DNA from: Cohaesibacter haloalkalitolerans
GTDB lineage: Bacteria; Pseudomonadota; Alphaproteobacteria; Rhizobiales; Cohaesibacteraceae
Reading direction: 5' to 3'
NCBI RefSeq assembly: GCF_003574655.1
Contig: NZ_QNUM01000006.1
Span: 372,001 to 436,000 of the forward strand
DNA: 64,000 nt
Made by a program: the position numbers and the translations under genes. Under the pieces are notes generated by a model. That model worked only from the letters and a program-made list of their open reading frames with translations, was not told the origin of the DNA and did no database searches. Positions 28,246-37,757 of this stretch are shown piece by piece. Each line of letters begins with the position of its first letter. Positions within the stretch are counted from its first letter, which is position 1.

Positions 28246-28278
28246 ATGCCGCAGGCGTTTTCTGCCTGCGGCATTTTT
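28246..28278 (+). terminator. Intrinsic terminator after rpsA
   Basis: An 11-bp perfect stem (ATGCCGCAGGC/GCCTGCGGCAT) with a 7-base loop and a T-run lies 40 bases after the stop codon. Confidence 0.93.
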
Positions 28279-28389
28279 GTTTGTCATGTATTTTCAAACT
28301 CTTTTTAGAATCCGCACCTATATTGACGTTGCAAATTAAGCCGTCGCGGGCGATAAACCACAGTGGAACAGCGTGAGGGAAGCACCACC

Positions 28390-29355
28390 ATGTCTTTCGA
28401 TTTGGATCATTTGATAGAGCGTCGCCAGCTCAGGCGCAAACTCTCGGTCTGGCGCATCATCGCTGTTATTGCGCTGTTCATTCTGGTGATCGGGTCTTCC
28501 ATGTCCCTCATTCTGGATGCCGCAGATCTGACCACCAAGAAAGACCAGATCGCCAAGATCGTCTTTGCTGGCACCATCGTTGGTCAGGAACGCAAACTGA
28601 AGCTGATCAAGGATCTGGAGAAGGACGACCACGTCAAGGGTGTGGTCGTCTCGATCAACAGCCCCGGTGGCGCAACGTCGGGCGGTGAAGCGATCTATGA
28701 TGCGCTCGTGGAACTGCGCAAGAAGAAGCCGGTTGTTGCCAGCATGGATGCCCTGGCTGCATCTGCCGGTTATATGATCGCCCTGCCGGCAGAACGCATT
28801 TTTGCCCGTCGCACTTCCATCACCGGGTCGATTGGTGTCCTGTTCCAGTATACCGACGTGTCCAAGCTGATGGGGACGGTCGGTGTCGAGATGAGATCGA
28901 TCAAGAGTGCGCCGCTCAAGGCCGAGCCAAACCCGTTCTCCGGCAAGAATCCGGAGGCCGAGGCAATGATTGCCAAGATGATTGATGATTCCTATCAATG
29001 GTTTGTTGACCTTGTTGCTGAAAATCGACCGTTTGACCGGGCGCGCGCCCTCGAACTGGCCGATGGTCGGGTGGTCACCGGTGGTCAGGCTCTGGAACTG
29101 CAGCTGGTCGACGAGCTGGGTGGACCGGAAGAAGCCAAGAACTGGTTGATTAAACAGCATAATCTCGATACAAATCTGAAGCTGGTCGAGTGGAAGCCGG
29201 AGCCGATAAGCCAGAGTTTTCCGTTCGGATTTGCCAGCAGGATGATGGCAAGCCTGTTGCCTCAACCAATTATTGACCTGTTTGCCCAACGAAATGATGC
29301 GGTTCAACTTGACGGACTGGTCTCAGTTTGGCAGGCTCAAAAAAACGAACAATAA
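28390..29355 (+). CDS. sppA: Signal peptide peptidase SppA (S49 family)
   Basis: A 321-residue single-domain S49 serine peptidase anchored by one N-terminal membrane helix (VWRIIAVIALFILVIGSSMS). The fold marks INSPGG (near residue 88), DALAASAGYM with the catalytic Ser, ITGSIGVLFQ and the general-base Lys in IKSAPLKAEPNPF are all present. It degrades leftover signal peptides in the inner membrane. ATG at 28390 follows GAGGGAAG. Confidence 0.94.
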   Translation: MSFDLDHLIERRQLRRKLSVWRIIAVIALFILVIGSSMSLILDAADLTTKKDQIAKIVFAGTIVGQERKLKLIKDLEKDDHVKGVVVSINSPGGATSGGEAIYDALVELRKKKPVVASMDALAASAGYMIALPAERIFARRTSITGSIGVLFQYTDVSKLMGTVGVEMRSIKSAPLKAEPNPFSGKNPEAEAMIAKMIDDSYQWFVDLVAENRPFDRARALELADGRVVTGGQALELQLVDELGGPEEAKNWLIKQHNLDTNLKLVEWKPEPISQSFPFGFASRMMASLLPQPIIDLFAQRNDAVQLDGLVSVWQAQKNEQ

Positions 29356-29439
29356 GAGCATTTTACGCATTTTATTTGGTCGGGATCTGCTCAATAATGA
29401 ATTCGAATCTGTAAGGGTAGCAATGAAGGGGAGCGGACG

Positions 29440-29733
29440 ATGATCAAGTCCGAATTGGTACAACACATCGCAGAACAAAACCCGCATCTCTATCAGAGAG
29501 ATGTCGAACATATTGTCAACGCCATTCTTGATGAGATTTCCGACGCCCTGGCGCGCGGTGATCGGGTCGAGTTGCGCGGCTTCGGGGCCTTCTCGGTCAA
29601 GAACCGTCCGGCTCGCGTCGGGCGCAACCCGAGAACGGGCGAAAAGGTTCCTGTGGCAGAGAAATATGTTCCTTTCTTCAAAACCGGCAAGGAAATGCGC
29701 GAGCGTCTCAACGACGGGGACGATAGCGAATAG
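29440..29733 (+). CDS. ihfB: Integration host factor subunit beta
   Basis: A 97-residue DNA-bending protein. It shows the HU/IHF fold with [43 protein letters not shown] and [13 protein letters not shown]. The proline in RNPRTGE is the residue that intercalates at the DNA kink. It forms a heterodimer with IhfA, encoded elsewhere. GGGGAG precedes the ATG. Confidence 0.96.
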   Translation: MIKSELVQHIAEQNPHLYQRDVEHIVNAILDEISDALARGDRVELRGFGAFSVKNRPARVGRNPRTGEKVPVAEKYVPFFKTGKEMRERLNDGDDSE

Positions 29734-29765
29734 ACCTGCCGATCAAGACTGGATATCTTTCGATT

Positions 29766-30155
29766 ATGAAAATAATCAAACGCTTTCTGCAGCTGATCGT
29801 TCTGGTGCCATTTGGCATCGTGATGATCTCGTTGGCCGTTGCCAACCGTCATGACGTCAAGCTTGCTCTGGATCCGTTTTCGCCGGAACAGCCGGTTCTG
29901 GATTTCACCCTGCCGCTGTATATGGTGATCTTCGGCGCGCTGCTTGTCGGTGTTTTCATTGGTGGATTCATGGCTTGGCTGAAGCAGGGCCGTCATCGCA
30001 AGGCTGCCCGTGAGAAACGATATGAAGCGCAGAGATGGCGTAACGAAGCGGATCGCCAGCAGAAGCGCCTTGAAAAGCTGGCAGCCGACCCGAAGAGCGA
30101 TGTTCCGGCATTGCCTGCGTCCGGCCCGACGGCCATCACCAAGGTGGCGATGTAG
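29766..30155 (+). CDS. LapA-domain inner-membrane protein
   Basis: A 129-residue protein with two membrane helices (LQLIVLVPFGIVMISLAVAN and LYMVIFGALLVGVFIGGFMAW) and a basic, probably coiled-coil, cytoplasmic tail. This is the DUF1049/LapA layout, in which members assist lipopolysaccharide assembly. It lies 32 bases after ihfB, probably in one operon, and is followed by a terminator. Confidence 0.85.
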   Translation: MKIIKRFLQLIVLVPFGIVMISLAVANRHDVKLALDPFSPEQPVLDFTLPLYMVIFGALLVGVFIGGFMAWLKQGRHRKAAREKRYEAQRWRNEADRQQKRLEKLAADPKSDVPALPASGPTAITKVAM

Positions 30156-30244
30156 GGATTGGCCGTTGCGCCGCCCAGTGCGTAAGCTGAAGTCTGGGCG
30201 GAGCGCGGAAGTAAGCGTAAGCTGTTCGATCTGACACAGAAGTG

Positions 30245-30268
30245 ATGCCAGCCCTGCGGCTGGCATTT
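30245..30268 (+). terminator. Intrinsic terminator between the LapA-domain gene and trpF
   Basis: A 9-bp perfect stem (ATGCCAGCC/GGCTGGCAT) with a CTGC loop is followed by TTCTGTTT, a moderate T-tract. It lies 90 bases after the LapA-domain gene and separates it from trpF. Confidence 0.78.
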
Positions 30269-30419
30269 CTGTTTGCCAGTCTGTTTGTGCGGCAAGTCGT
30301 GCAATATCCTGTCCGCACCCGGACCAGTCAGAACGGGTCGAAAGGGCTTGCTTCCATCGGGTGTAGGCTTTCGCATAAAGGGGCGACTAGACAAAGCCAT
30401 TGCAACAAGAGGGTTCCCA

Positions 30420-31073
30420 ATGTATGTAAAGATCTGTGGCCTGTCGACGCCAGAAACGATTGCGACGGGCCTGCAATGTGGTGCCAACTGGATTGGATTT
30501 GTATTCTTTCCGAAAAGCCCGAGGCATGTGGATTATGGGAAAGCGAAGGAACTGGTGGGTCCGGTACGCGGCAAAGCGTCCATAGTTGCCCTCACTGTCA
30601 ATGCGAGTGACGATGAGCTTGAGGCCATCGACCGGTCGATCAATCCCGATATCTGGCAATTGCACGGCACGGAAACGCCCGAGCGCGTTTCCCAGATCAA
30701 GGCGCTCTTCAACCGCCCCGTCATGAAAGCCCTGTCCATCCGGGATGAAGCGGATCTTGCCCCCATACCTGCCTATGAGGCTGTGAGCGATATCCTGCTG
30801 TTCGACGCCAAACCGCCACGGGACATGAACACTGAACTGCCTGGCGGCAATGGCATCACCTTCGACTGGCGCCTCATACAGAATCTCAAGCTCAAGAAGC
30901 CATTCGTCCTGTCAGGCGGGCTCAATCCGGCCAATGTTGCCGAAGCCATTCGCCTGACACGCCCGCAGGGAGTTGATGTCTCCTCGGGCATAGAGAGTGC
31001 GCCGGGGGTCAAGGACCGGCAGAAGATTATTGATTTCGTCCATGCCGCCAAGTCGGCTGCCGAACAACTCTAA
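30420..31073 (+). CDS. trpF: Phosphoribosylanthranilate isomerase
   Basis: A 217-residue TIM-barrel enzyme of tryptophan synthesis. The catalytic Cys is in VKICGLS at the first strand and the Asp in LFDAKPP. Phosphate-binding loops are seen in [16 protein letters not shown] and [16 protein letters not shown]. The ATG at 30420 has AGAGGG upstream; a longer frame reaching back to 30273 has no homology. It is followed after 68 bases by trpB. Confidence 0.96.
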   Translation: MYVKICGLSTPETIATGLQCGANWIGFVFFPKSPRHVDYGKAKELVGPVRGKASIVALTVNASDDELEAIDRSINPDIWQLHGTETPERVSQIKALFNRPVMKALSIRDEADLAPIPAYEAVSDILLFDAKPPRDMNTELPGGNGITFDWRLIQNLKLKKPFVLSGGLNPANVAEAIRLTRPQGVDVSSGIESAPGVKDRQKIIDFVHAAKSAAEQL

Positions 31074-31141
31074 GAGCCGCTCTGAGAGCCGCTCCAAGGG
31101 CGGCAGTCGGGCGTGGACAGCTTTTGAACGAGGAAGCATAC

Positions 31142-32374
31142 ATGACTGACCCGACTTCATTGCCCAACAGCGTCAGCCAGGGGCCTGATGACCGTGGCTT
31201 TTTCGGCATCTATGGCGGGCGTTTCGTCTCGGAAACCCTGATGCCGCTCATTCTGGATCTGGATGCCGCCTATCGCCAAGCCAAGGAAGATCCTGCGTTT
31301 CACGCCGAGCTGGCAGACCTGCACAAGAATTATGTCGGTCGCCAGAGCCCGCTCTATTTCGCCGAGCGCCTGACCGAGCATCTGGGCGGCGCGAAGATCT
31401 ATCTCAAGCGCGAAGAGCTGAACCACACCGGCAGCCACAAGATCAACAACTGCCTTGGCCAGATCCTGCTTGCCAAACGCATGGGCAAGACCCGCATCAT
31501 CGCCGAGACCGGTGCCGGTCAGCATGGGGTGGCAACGGCCACCGTCTGCGCCCGCTTCGGTTTCCCCTGTGAGGTCTACATGGGTGCAACCGACGTCGAG
31601 CGTCAGGCGCCGAACGTCTTCCGTATGAACCTTCTGGGCGGCGTCGTCCATCCGGTCACTGCCGGGGCTGGCACCCTGAAGGACGCCATGAACGAGGCCC
31701 TGCGCGACTGGGTGACCAATGTCGAGGATACTTATTACATTATCGGCACGGCAGCAGGTCCGCATCCCTATCCAATGATGGTGCGTGATTTCCAGTCGAT
31801 CATCGGTCAGGAAGTCAAGGAGCAGATCATGGCCGCCGAAGGGCGTCTGCCGGATATGCTCTGCGCCTGCCTTGGTGGTGGCTCGAACGCCATTGGCCTG
31901 TTCCATCCGTTCCTTGAGGACAAGGACGTGCAGATCGTTGGCGTCGAAGCGGCTGGCTATGGCCTTGATACCGACAAGCATTGCGCCTCGCTCAACGCTG
32001 GCAAGCCGGGTGTACTGCATGGCAACCGAACCTACCTGCTACAGGATCCGGACGGCCAGATCCTCGAAGGGCATTCCATTTCCGCCGGGCTCGACTATCC
32101 GGGCATCGGGCCGGAGCATTCCTACCTGCGCGACACCGGGCGGGTTGAGTATGTTTCGGCAACCGACACCGAGGCGCTCGAAGCCTTCCAGCTGCTCTGC
32201 CTGACCGAGGGCATCATCCCGGCGCTCGAGAGCTCTCACGCCATCGCCGAAGTCATCAAACGGGCTCCGACCATGGACAAGGACCAGATCATCGTCGTCA
32301 ACCTTTCCGGCCGCGGCGACAAGGACGTCAACACCGTGAGCAAGTTTCTCGGCAAGGGATCCCTTGCGGAATAA
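31142..32374 (+). CDS. trpB: Tryptophan synthase beta chain
   Basis: A 410-residue PLP enzyme. The Schiff-base Lys lies in HTGSHKINN, the PLP-phosphate loop in [10 protein letters not shown] and the catalytic Glu region in AETGAGQHG. It joins indole and serine to tryptophan and pairs with TrpA. GAGGAAG precedes the ATG at 31142; trpA starts 17 bases after its stop. Confidence 0.97.
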   Translation: MTDPTSLPNSVSQGPDDRGFFGIYGGRFVSETLMPLILDLDAAYRQAKEDPAFHAELADLHKNYVGRQSPLYFAERLTEHLGGAKIYLKREELNHTGSHKINNCLGQILLAKRMGKTRIIAETGAGQHGVATATVCARFGFPCEVYMGATDVERQAPNVFRMNLLGGVVHPVTAGAGTLKDAMNEALRDWVTNVEDTYYIIGTAAGPHPYPMMVRDFQSIIGQEVKEQIMAAEGRLPDMLCACLGGGSNAIGLFHPFLEDKDVQIVGVEAAGYGLDTDKHCASLNAGKPGVLHGNRTYLLQDPDGQILEGHSISAGLDYPGIGPEHSYLRDTGRVEYVSATDTEALEAFQLLCLTEGIIPALESSHAIAEVIKRAPTMDKDQIIVVNLSGRGDKDVNTVSKFLGKGSLAE

Positions 32375-32391
32375 GGGGCAGGAGCAAGACA

Positions 32392-33222
32392 ATGGAAAAG
32401 ACACGCATTGATACCCGCTTTGCTGCCTGCAAAGCCGAAAACCGCGCCGCCCTTGTTGGTTTCATAACGGCGGGCGACCCGGATCTCGACACCTCGCTCG
32501 AAATCTTCAAGGCGTTGCCGAAGGCTGGCGTCGACGTCATCGAACTGGGCATGCCCTTCTCTGATCCGATGGCCGAAGGGGTACCTATCCAGCTAGCCAC
32601 GCAGCGGGCGTTGGCCGGTGGTCACACCATGGCAAAGACCTTCGACATGGTGCGCGCCTTCCGCAAGGAAGACAATGAGACCCCGATCATCCTGATGGGC
32701 TATTACAACCCGATCTATATCCGCGATCCGAAAGTCTTCGTGAAAGACGCCAGGGAAGCGGGCGTTGATGGCCTGATTGTTGTTGATGTGCCTCCTGAGC
32801 ATGATGATGAATTGTGCCTGCCCGCCCGCGATGCCGGCGTCAATTTCATCCGTCTGGCAACGCCGACGACTGATGAAAAGCGTCTGCCCAAGGTGTTGGC
32901 CAATACCTCCGGTTTTGTCTACTACGTCTCGGTCACCGGCATCACCGGCACCGGTGCGCTCGATGCTGACAAGGTGGCCATCGCCGTCAAACGCATCAAG
33001 GAACATACGGAATTGCCGGTTGCTGTTGGCTTTGGCGTCAAGACGCCGGAGCAGGCCGAAGCTGTTGGCCGCAATGCTGATGGTGTCGTGGTCGGGTCCG
33101 TGCTGGTCAATGCCATCAGGGACAGTCTTGATGGTGAGGGCAAGGCGACGGAAAAGACGGTTGCTGCGGTCACTGACATCGTCAAGGGTTTGGCTGAGGG
33201 GTGCAAACGCGCCAAGGCCTGA
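32392..33222 (+). CDS. trpA: Tryptophan synthase alpha chain
   Basis: A 276-residue TIM barrel that splits indole-3-glycerol phosphate. The catalytic Glu51 is in [11 protein letters not shown]. The second catalytic acid of E. coli TrpA (Asp60 in PLADGPTIQ) is Glu62 here (PMAEGVPIQ), and the usual GP pair is GV. The remaining phosphate site [13 protein letters not shown] is typical. GCAGGAGC precedes the ATG; an intrinsic terminator follows the gene. Confidence 0.96.
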   Translation: MEKTRIDTRFAACKAENRAALVGFITAGDPDLDTSLEIFKALPKAGVDVIELGMPFSDPMAEGVPIQLATQRALAGGHTMAKTFDMVRAFRKEDNETPIILMGYYNPIYIRDPKVFVKDAREAGVDGLIVVDVPPEHDDELCLPARDAGVNFIRLATPTTDEKRLPKVLANTSGFVYYVSVTGITGTGALDADKVAIAVKRIKEHTELPVAVGFGVKTPEQAEAVGRNADGVVVGSVLVNAIRDSLDGEGKATEKTVAAVTDIVKGLAEGCKRAKA

Positions 33223-33251
33223 TCCAGCGATGGTCAATTGGCAGTCATATG

Positions 33252-33280
33252 AAAAGCCCCGGCTCTGACCGGGGCTTTTC
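33252..33280 (+). terminator. Intrinsic terminator of the trpFBA operon
   Basis: The arms AAAAGCCCCGG and CCGGGGCTTTT form an 11-bp perfect stem with a 6-base loop and a TTTTC end, 30 bases after trpA. Confidence 0.93.
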
Positions 33281-33625
33281 TCTGTCAGCGGCTCTCCGGC
33301 TGACGCCTGCGCTGTGCCACTGTTAAGGGTGAGGCGAAAAAAAGCTGTGCGTGGTAAAATAGGGCGTGTCCTGACCACAATTGAGTGTTACTGCTGAAAC
33401 TCCGATGAATCCGTGCCAGAGCTTCTGCGGGTAGGGCTTTTGCTGGTAGGCGAGGCAATCGTCTGCCAGGCGCGACGGTTCAGCGGATGGGTGGCGAGGC
33501 CTAGACAAATATCGGACCTTGCGACCATCAGATTGCATCCCTTGTCGCAATGCGATAAGACAGGGTTGCAAATGTGGGGTCCTCCCCGTCAAGACTGTTT
33601 CAAGGCTCAAGTCAGGAATTGGTTC
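33281..33625. promoter_or_regulatory. Gap between trpA terminator and accD
   Basis: No gene is supported here. After the terminator, accD must be transcribed from a promoter in this stretch; I cannot assign its boxes. AGGAA is the ribosome site eight bases before the accD GTG. Confidence 0.4.
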
Positions 33626-34666
33626 GTGAACTGGATTAACACTGTCGTTCGACCAAAAATTCGTTCGTTTTTGAATCGCCGGGATGTCCCGGAAAATCTC
33701 TGGATCAAGGATCCGGTCACCGGTGAAATGGTGTTCCATCGTGATCTGGAAAACAATCAGTATGTCGTTCCCAATTCCAACTTCCACATGCGGATCAACG
33801 CGGCCCAGCGGTTCCAGTATCTGTTCGACGGTGCTGACTACACGCTTCTGGAAGCCCCGGAGGTCGTTGATGACCCGCTCAAGTTTCGCGATATCAAGCG
33901 CTATTCGGAACGCCTGAAAGAGGCGCGCTCCAAGACAGGCTACAAGGACGCCGTGCAGGTGGCACAGGGCGATGTTGAAGGCCTGTTCTTGACCGCAGCC
34001 GTCCAGGACCCGAATTTCATGATCGGCACCCTTGGCATGGCTGCTGGTGAAGCGCTGATCAAGGGCATGATGAAGGCCGTGGAAGACAAGACGCCTTTCA
34101 TTCTGTTTTCCGCTTCTGGCGGCGCCCGCATGCAGGAGAGCATCCTGTCACTGATGCAGATGCCACGCGTGACCATCGCCGTACAGGCGCTGCGCGAAGC
34201 AGGCCTTCCCTATATCGTCGTTCTGACCGACCCGACCACGGGGGGCGTGACCGCCTCCTATGCGATGCTGGGTGATATCCACATTGCCGAGCCGGGGGCT
34301 CTCATCGGCTTTGCCGGGCAGCGCGTGATCGAGCAGACCATTCGCGAAAAGCTGCCGGATGGATTCCAGCGCGCCGAATATCTCAAGGATCACGGCATGG
34401 TGGACATGGTTGTTCATCGCCACGACCTCAAGAAGGTCATTGCACGCCTTTGCCGCTTCTTTACCAATACCGATGTGCCCGAGGACCTCGCTGAAGAGCG
34501 GACATCGGATCAGGTTGCCATCGAAAAGGCCATGGCCGAACTGCCTGCCAAGGCCGCCGCTGCCGAAGGCGAGAAGAGCGCCGGTGCAGCCAAGGCCGAG
34601 GGTCGCGAAGCTGCTCCTGCTGGCAAGAAAGAGAAATCAGGCGACGCCGACAAGAAGGCCGAATGA
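33626..34666 (+). CDS. accD: Acetyl-CoA carboxylase carboxyltransferase subunit beta
   Basis: A 346-residue subunit that, with AccA, moves the carboxyl group from biotin to acetyl-CoA. The crotonase-fold core is clear: [54 protein letters not shown] and [20 protein letters not shown]. The N-terminal zinc ribbon of E. coli AccD (four Cys) is degenerate and has no cysteine here ([20 protein letters not shown]). The C-terminus is an Ala/Lys/Glu-rich tail of about 60 residues. The start is most likely GTG at 33626, giving [15 protein letters not shown], with AGGA eight bases upstream. Confidence 0.95.
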   Translation: MNWINTVVRPKIRSFLNRRDVPENLWIKDPVTGEMVFHRDLENNQYVVPNSNFHMRINAAQRFQYLFDGADYTLLEAPEVVDDPLKFRDIKRYSERLKEARSKTGYKDAVQVAQGDVEGLFLTAAVQDPNFMIGTLGMAAGEALIKGMMKAVEDKTPFILFSASGGARMQESILSLMQMPRVTIAVQALREAGLPYIVVLTDPTTGGVTASYAMLGDIHIAEPGALIGFAGQRVIEQTIREKLPDGFQRAEYLKDHGMVDMVVHRHDLKKVIARLCRFFTNTDVPEDLAEERTSDQVAIEKAMAELPAKAAAAEGEKSAGAAKAEGREAAPAGKKEKSGDADKKAE

Positions 34667-34767
34667 CGCCAGCACCATGGCGCCTCATGAAGCCGCTTTC
34701 CGGTGACCCTTATCGCGGCTGTGCTGGCTGTTCCATCGGCTGGCAGCCCAATCGAGATCAAGCAACG

Positions 34768-34800
34768 GAACATCCTGCGTTTTCAAAACTCAGGATGTTC
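34768..34800 (+). terminator. Hairpin after accD
   Basis: A 10-bp perfect inverted repeat (GAACATCCTG/CAGGATGTTC) with a 13-base loop is followed by a weak T-tract. It lies about 100 bases after accD and may reduce read-through into folC. Confidence 0.45.
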
Positions 34801-34942
34801 TTGATTCTGGGCCTCAGGGCTCAATGGGCCCCTAAAGGGCCTGACAAAAATGGCCAGTGACTCTGAGCAGGGCAGGGGAGCCCTCCCGATACCCCCTGTG
34901 CTCGCTGGGCTGACCGGTGCGACCTGAACAGTGACAAAGACG

Positions 34943-36253
34943 ATGACCGAAGAAACTGAAGCCATTCTGGAGCGCCTTGTTGGTCTCCATCCCAAGAGTA
35001 TTGATCTGGAGCTGGGCCGCATTGAGCGGTTGCTGGCCAAGCTTGGCAATCCGCAGCTGTCGCTGCCGCCGACGATCCATATTGCCGGAACCAATGGCAA
35101 AGGCTCCACATCCGCTTTTCTGCGCGCCATCGCCGAAGCGGCTGGCAAGACGGTTCACGTCTATACCTCGCCGCATCTGGTGCGATTCTGCGAGCGCATC
35201 CGTCTGGCTGGCACCCTTGTCAGCGAAGCGACGCTGCTTGATGCCTTGCGCCGTTGCGAGATTGCCAATGACGGCGAGCCCATCACCTTCTTTGAAATCA
35301 CCACCACCGCGGCCTTCCTGCTATTCTCGGAACACCCGGCCGATCTGTTGATCCTTGAGGTTGGTCTTGGCGGGCGGTTCGATGCGACCAATGTCATCGT
35401 GGATCCGCTGGCAACCGTCATCACCCCCATCGCTCATGATCATGAAGGCTTCTTCGGCTCAAAGATTTCCCGCATCGCCTGGGAGAAAGCCGGGATCATG
35501 AAAAAGGGCATTCCTGCCATATGGGCGCAACAGGAAGAAGAAGTGCGTGCAGTGCTGGAAGAGGAAGCGACCAAGGTTGGCGCAGGCCCTCTTGCCATCG
35601 GCGGGCAGGACTGGATGAGCTATGAAGAACACGGCCGTCTGCTCTTTCAGGGCGAAAGTGGCCTGATGGATCTGCCTTTGCCCCGCCTTGGCGGGCGGCA
35701 CCAGCTTGCTAATGCTGGCGTGGCCATTGCGACCACAAGGCAAGTCATGCCCGAAATTACCGATGAACAGATCGCCAAAGGGCTGACGTCTGTTGACTGG
35801 CCTGCACGCCTGCAGCGCTTGACATCGGGAGCCCTGTTGCAGCAACTGCCCAAGGATGTCGAGCTGTGGCTCGATGGCGGTCACAACCCTCATGCCGGGC
35901 TGGCTGTTGCGTCGGCCTTTGCTGATCTGGAAGAAAAGGCACCGCGCCCGCTGCATATGATTGTCGGCATGCTGAATACCAAAGATCCGGCAGGCTACTT
36001 TGCGCCCTTCAAGGGGTTGGCCAAGGACATCATCACTGTGCCGATCGTCGGCAATGACGCCGGTCGCGACCCGGTTGAGCTTGCCCAGATCGCCCAGCAG
36101 GCAGGGATCCCGGCTTCCGCTGCCGGTTCGGTGGACGAGGCGCTCAAGCGTCTGACGCTGATGAATTTGAAACCGGCTCCCCGAATCCTGATCGCAGGCT
36201 CCCTCTATCTGGCTGGCAACATCCTGCGTGACAACGGCACCCCGCCGCAATGA
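34943..36253 (+). CDS. folC: Folylpolyglutamate synthase / dihydrofolate synthase
   Basis: A 436-residue Mur-ligase-like enzyme that adds glutamate to dihydropteroate or folates. The P-loop is IAGTNGKGSTSAFLRAI, the omega-loop region is VYTSPHLVRFCERIRLAG, and EVGLGGRFDATNV and DGGHNPHAG are family marks. The ATG at 34943 is chosen; a GTG at 34931 in the same frame is possible. It follows accD in the order usual for alphaproteobacteria. Confidence 0.94.
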   Translation: MTEETEAILERLVGLHPKSIDLELGRIERLLAKLGNPQLSLPPTIHIAGTNGKGSTSAFLRAIAEAAGKTVHVYTSPHLVRFCERIRLAGTLVSEATLLDALRRCEIANDGEPITFFEITTTAAFLLFSEHPADLLILEVGLGGRFDATNVIVDPLATVITPIAHDHEGFFGSKISRIAWEKAGIMKKGIPAIWAQQEEEVRAVLEEEATKVGAGPLAIGGQDWMSYEEHGRLLFQGESGLMDLPLPRLGGRHQLANAGVAIATTRQVMPEITDEQIAKGLTSVDWPARLQRLTSGALLQQLPKDVELWLDGGHNPHAGLAVASAFADLEEKAPRPLHMIVGMLNTKDPAGYFAPFKGLAKDIITVPIVGNDAGRDPVELAQIAQQAGIPASAAGSVDEALKRLTLMNLKPAPRILIAGSLYLAGNILRDNGTPPQ

Positions 36254-36861
36254 CTGCATGAGTCACACGGCTCCTGCAAACCCAATCCTCCGTCCTGCGC
36301 TTCAATAGCAAGAGGCACCATGGCTGCGGCAAGCTGTTGCCGGGCAACAGCGAGCCATGTCTTTGCGGGAGGGCTGCACGCTTTGGTGCCGGAAAAGCGG
36401 TTTTGCACGTCAAGAACAAATAAAATTATATCGATGCAAATGCCTGATTTGCATTTTTGAGCCTGTGAATTGTCCGGATTGAGGGGTGCTGCAAAGCCGT
36501 TTTACCCTCTTTTGCGAAGCATTTGCACCGGACCAGAGGCGTACGGCATCCCAAATTGGTTGGCGGTGGAAAATACATAATCCATTGGTCGTAAGACGGA
36601 GAAATTTTAAGATATTGAAAAATAACAGTAAAATTCTTTATCTGGAAGGAACATGCGATTTATGCATGGCTAAAATTGCAGTTCCTATGGATTTGCATGA
36701 TCAACAAGACAGCTATGCAAACTTGGGGGGTGTAAAATTTTGAGCCATGATCTATATACATATTCATGAAAGCGATGAGGAACTTTAAAACGAAATACTC
36801 CGAAGCGCTTTCAAAAGCAGTAGAAACCAAACAAGCCACATAGCAACAAAGGATGACGACA
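36254..36861. other. Long AT-rich intergenic region with two hairpins
   Basis: A 608-base gap. The part from about 36420 to 36840 is much more AT-rich than the neighbours. An 8-bp hairpin lies at 36333-36351 (GCTGTTGC/GCAACAGC) and a terminator-like hairpin at 36434-36458. Frames of up to 85 codons exist but look random. The upstream part could encode a small RNA; the AT-rich part probably holds the promoter of the DUF1127 gene. Confidence 0.4.
36434..36458 (+). terminator. Terminator-like hairpin in the gap after folC
   Basis: The arms ATGCAAAT and ATTTGCAT with a 5-base loop are followed by TTTT. Stem is AT-rich, so strength is modest. It is 180 bases after folC and could end folC or a small RNA. 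Confidence 0.5.
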
Positions 36862-37017
36862 ATGATCAATACCGTTGTGAAGAACTACCGTCAGTGGCGC
36901 AACTACCGCGACACCGTTGAAGAACTGAACCGTTTGAGCAACCGCGATCTCAGCGATCTGGGTATCTCGCGTTCGGACATCAGCGAAATTGCGCGCGAAG
37001 CTGCTATCACTAAGTAA
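36862..37017 (+). CDS. DUF1127 small protein
   Basis: A 51-residue basic protein of the YjiS/DUF1127 type: an N-terminal helix (MINTVVKNYRQWRNYRDTVEEL) and the conserved LSNRDLSDLGISRSDI ending. AAGGA lies eight bases before the ATG. Small DUF1127 proteins of alphaproteobacteria have been linked to phosphate/carbon metabolism and RNA turnover; the role here is open. A terminator follows. Confidence 0.88.
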   Translation: MINTVVKNYRQWRNYRDTVEELNRLSNRDLSDLGISRSDISEIAREAAITK

Positions 37018-37140
37018 AAAAGTCTTTCGCTGACAACATGTCTTAGCGAAAGCCCCAGTTTCATAGAATTCAGGCTTTTCCTCCTCCCAAAGCCTGATAC
37101 GATCCAAAACTACCTCCTCCCAGTTTTGGATCCTCCAACG

Positions 37141-37175
37141 AAGCCCACCGGACCTCCTCCCCCGGTGGGCTTTCG
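37141..37175 (+). terminator. Intrinsic terminator after the DUF1127 gene
   Basis: The arms AAGCCCACCGG and CCGGTGGGCTT enclose a C-rich loop, followed by TTCGTTTG. It is about 125 bases after the stop and faces the end of trxA, so it may also serve the opposite strand. Confidence 0.75.
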
Positions 37176-37310
37176 TTTGTCTGGGCCTTGCCTTTGTGGT
37201 CGAAACGGCTCCTCTCTTCCCGCATTTTGCATGACACTCTGTTTCAAATACGAAAAACCCGGCCAATTGATATTGACCGGGTCGGGAATTCTTGTCGTAT
37301 GCGGGCGAAA

Positions 37311-37628
37311 TCAGGCGCCGGTTTCGATCCAGCGAACCAGGTCGTTCTTCGGAGCAGCGCCCACTTTCATCGCAACCGCTTCTCCGCCCTTGAAGAGCAG
37401 CAGGGTCGGGATGGACCGCACGCCAAACTGGGCTGCGGTGTTCGGGTTCTCGTCAACATTCACCTTGACGATCTTGACGCTGTCTTCCTTTTCCTTGGAG
37501 ATTTCATCCAGGATCGGAGCGATCATCTTGCATGGGCCACACCATTCTGCCCAGAAATCGACAACAACAGGAACATCGCCCTGAACTTCCTGAGTGAAGG
37601 TTGCGTCGGTTGCATTTACGATAGCCAT
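37311..37628 (-). CDS. trxA: Thioredoxin
   Basis: A 105-residue thioredoxin with the active site WCGPC (Cys30, Cys33) and the cis-Pro in [12 protein letters not shown]. It reduces cytoplasmic disulfides. AGAGG stands six bases before the ATG at 37628. It lies just downstream of addA on the same strand, a common arrangement in Rhizobiales. Confidence 0.96.
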   Translation of the reverse strand: MAIVNATDATFTQEVQGDVPVVVDFWAEWCGPCKMIAPILDEISKEKEDSVKIVKVNVDENPNTAAQFGVRSIPTLLLFKGGEAVAMKVGAAPKNDLVRWIETGA

Positions 37629-37757
37629 CTTGTGCCTCTTTCCAATGCGCCCCACCGAACTCCACAAGCGAACGGATCCGGGCTGGTTTCTATCAATATT
37701 CATTGATATTTGAATATTGGGCTGTTGTTCTGAAGGTAGGTATTCGCCTTTCCTTCG

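Noticed and set aside
36486-36743. An 85-codon frame in the AT-rich gap after folC.
   Set aside because: No ribosome site, mixed composition and no recognisable domain; the AT-rich DNA alone can explain it.
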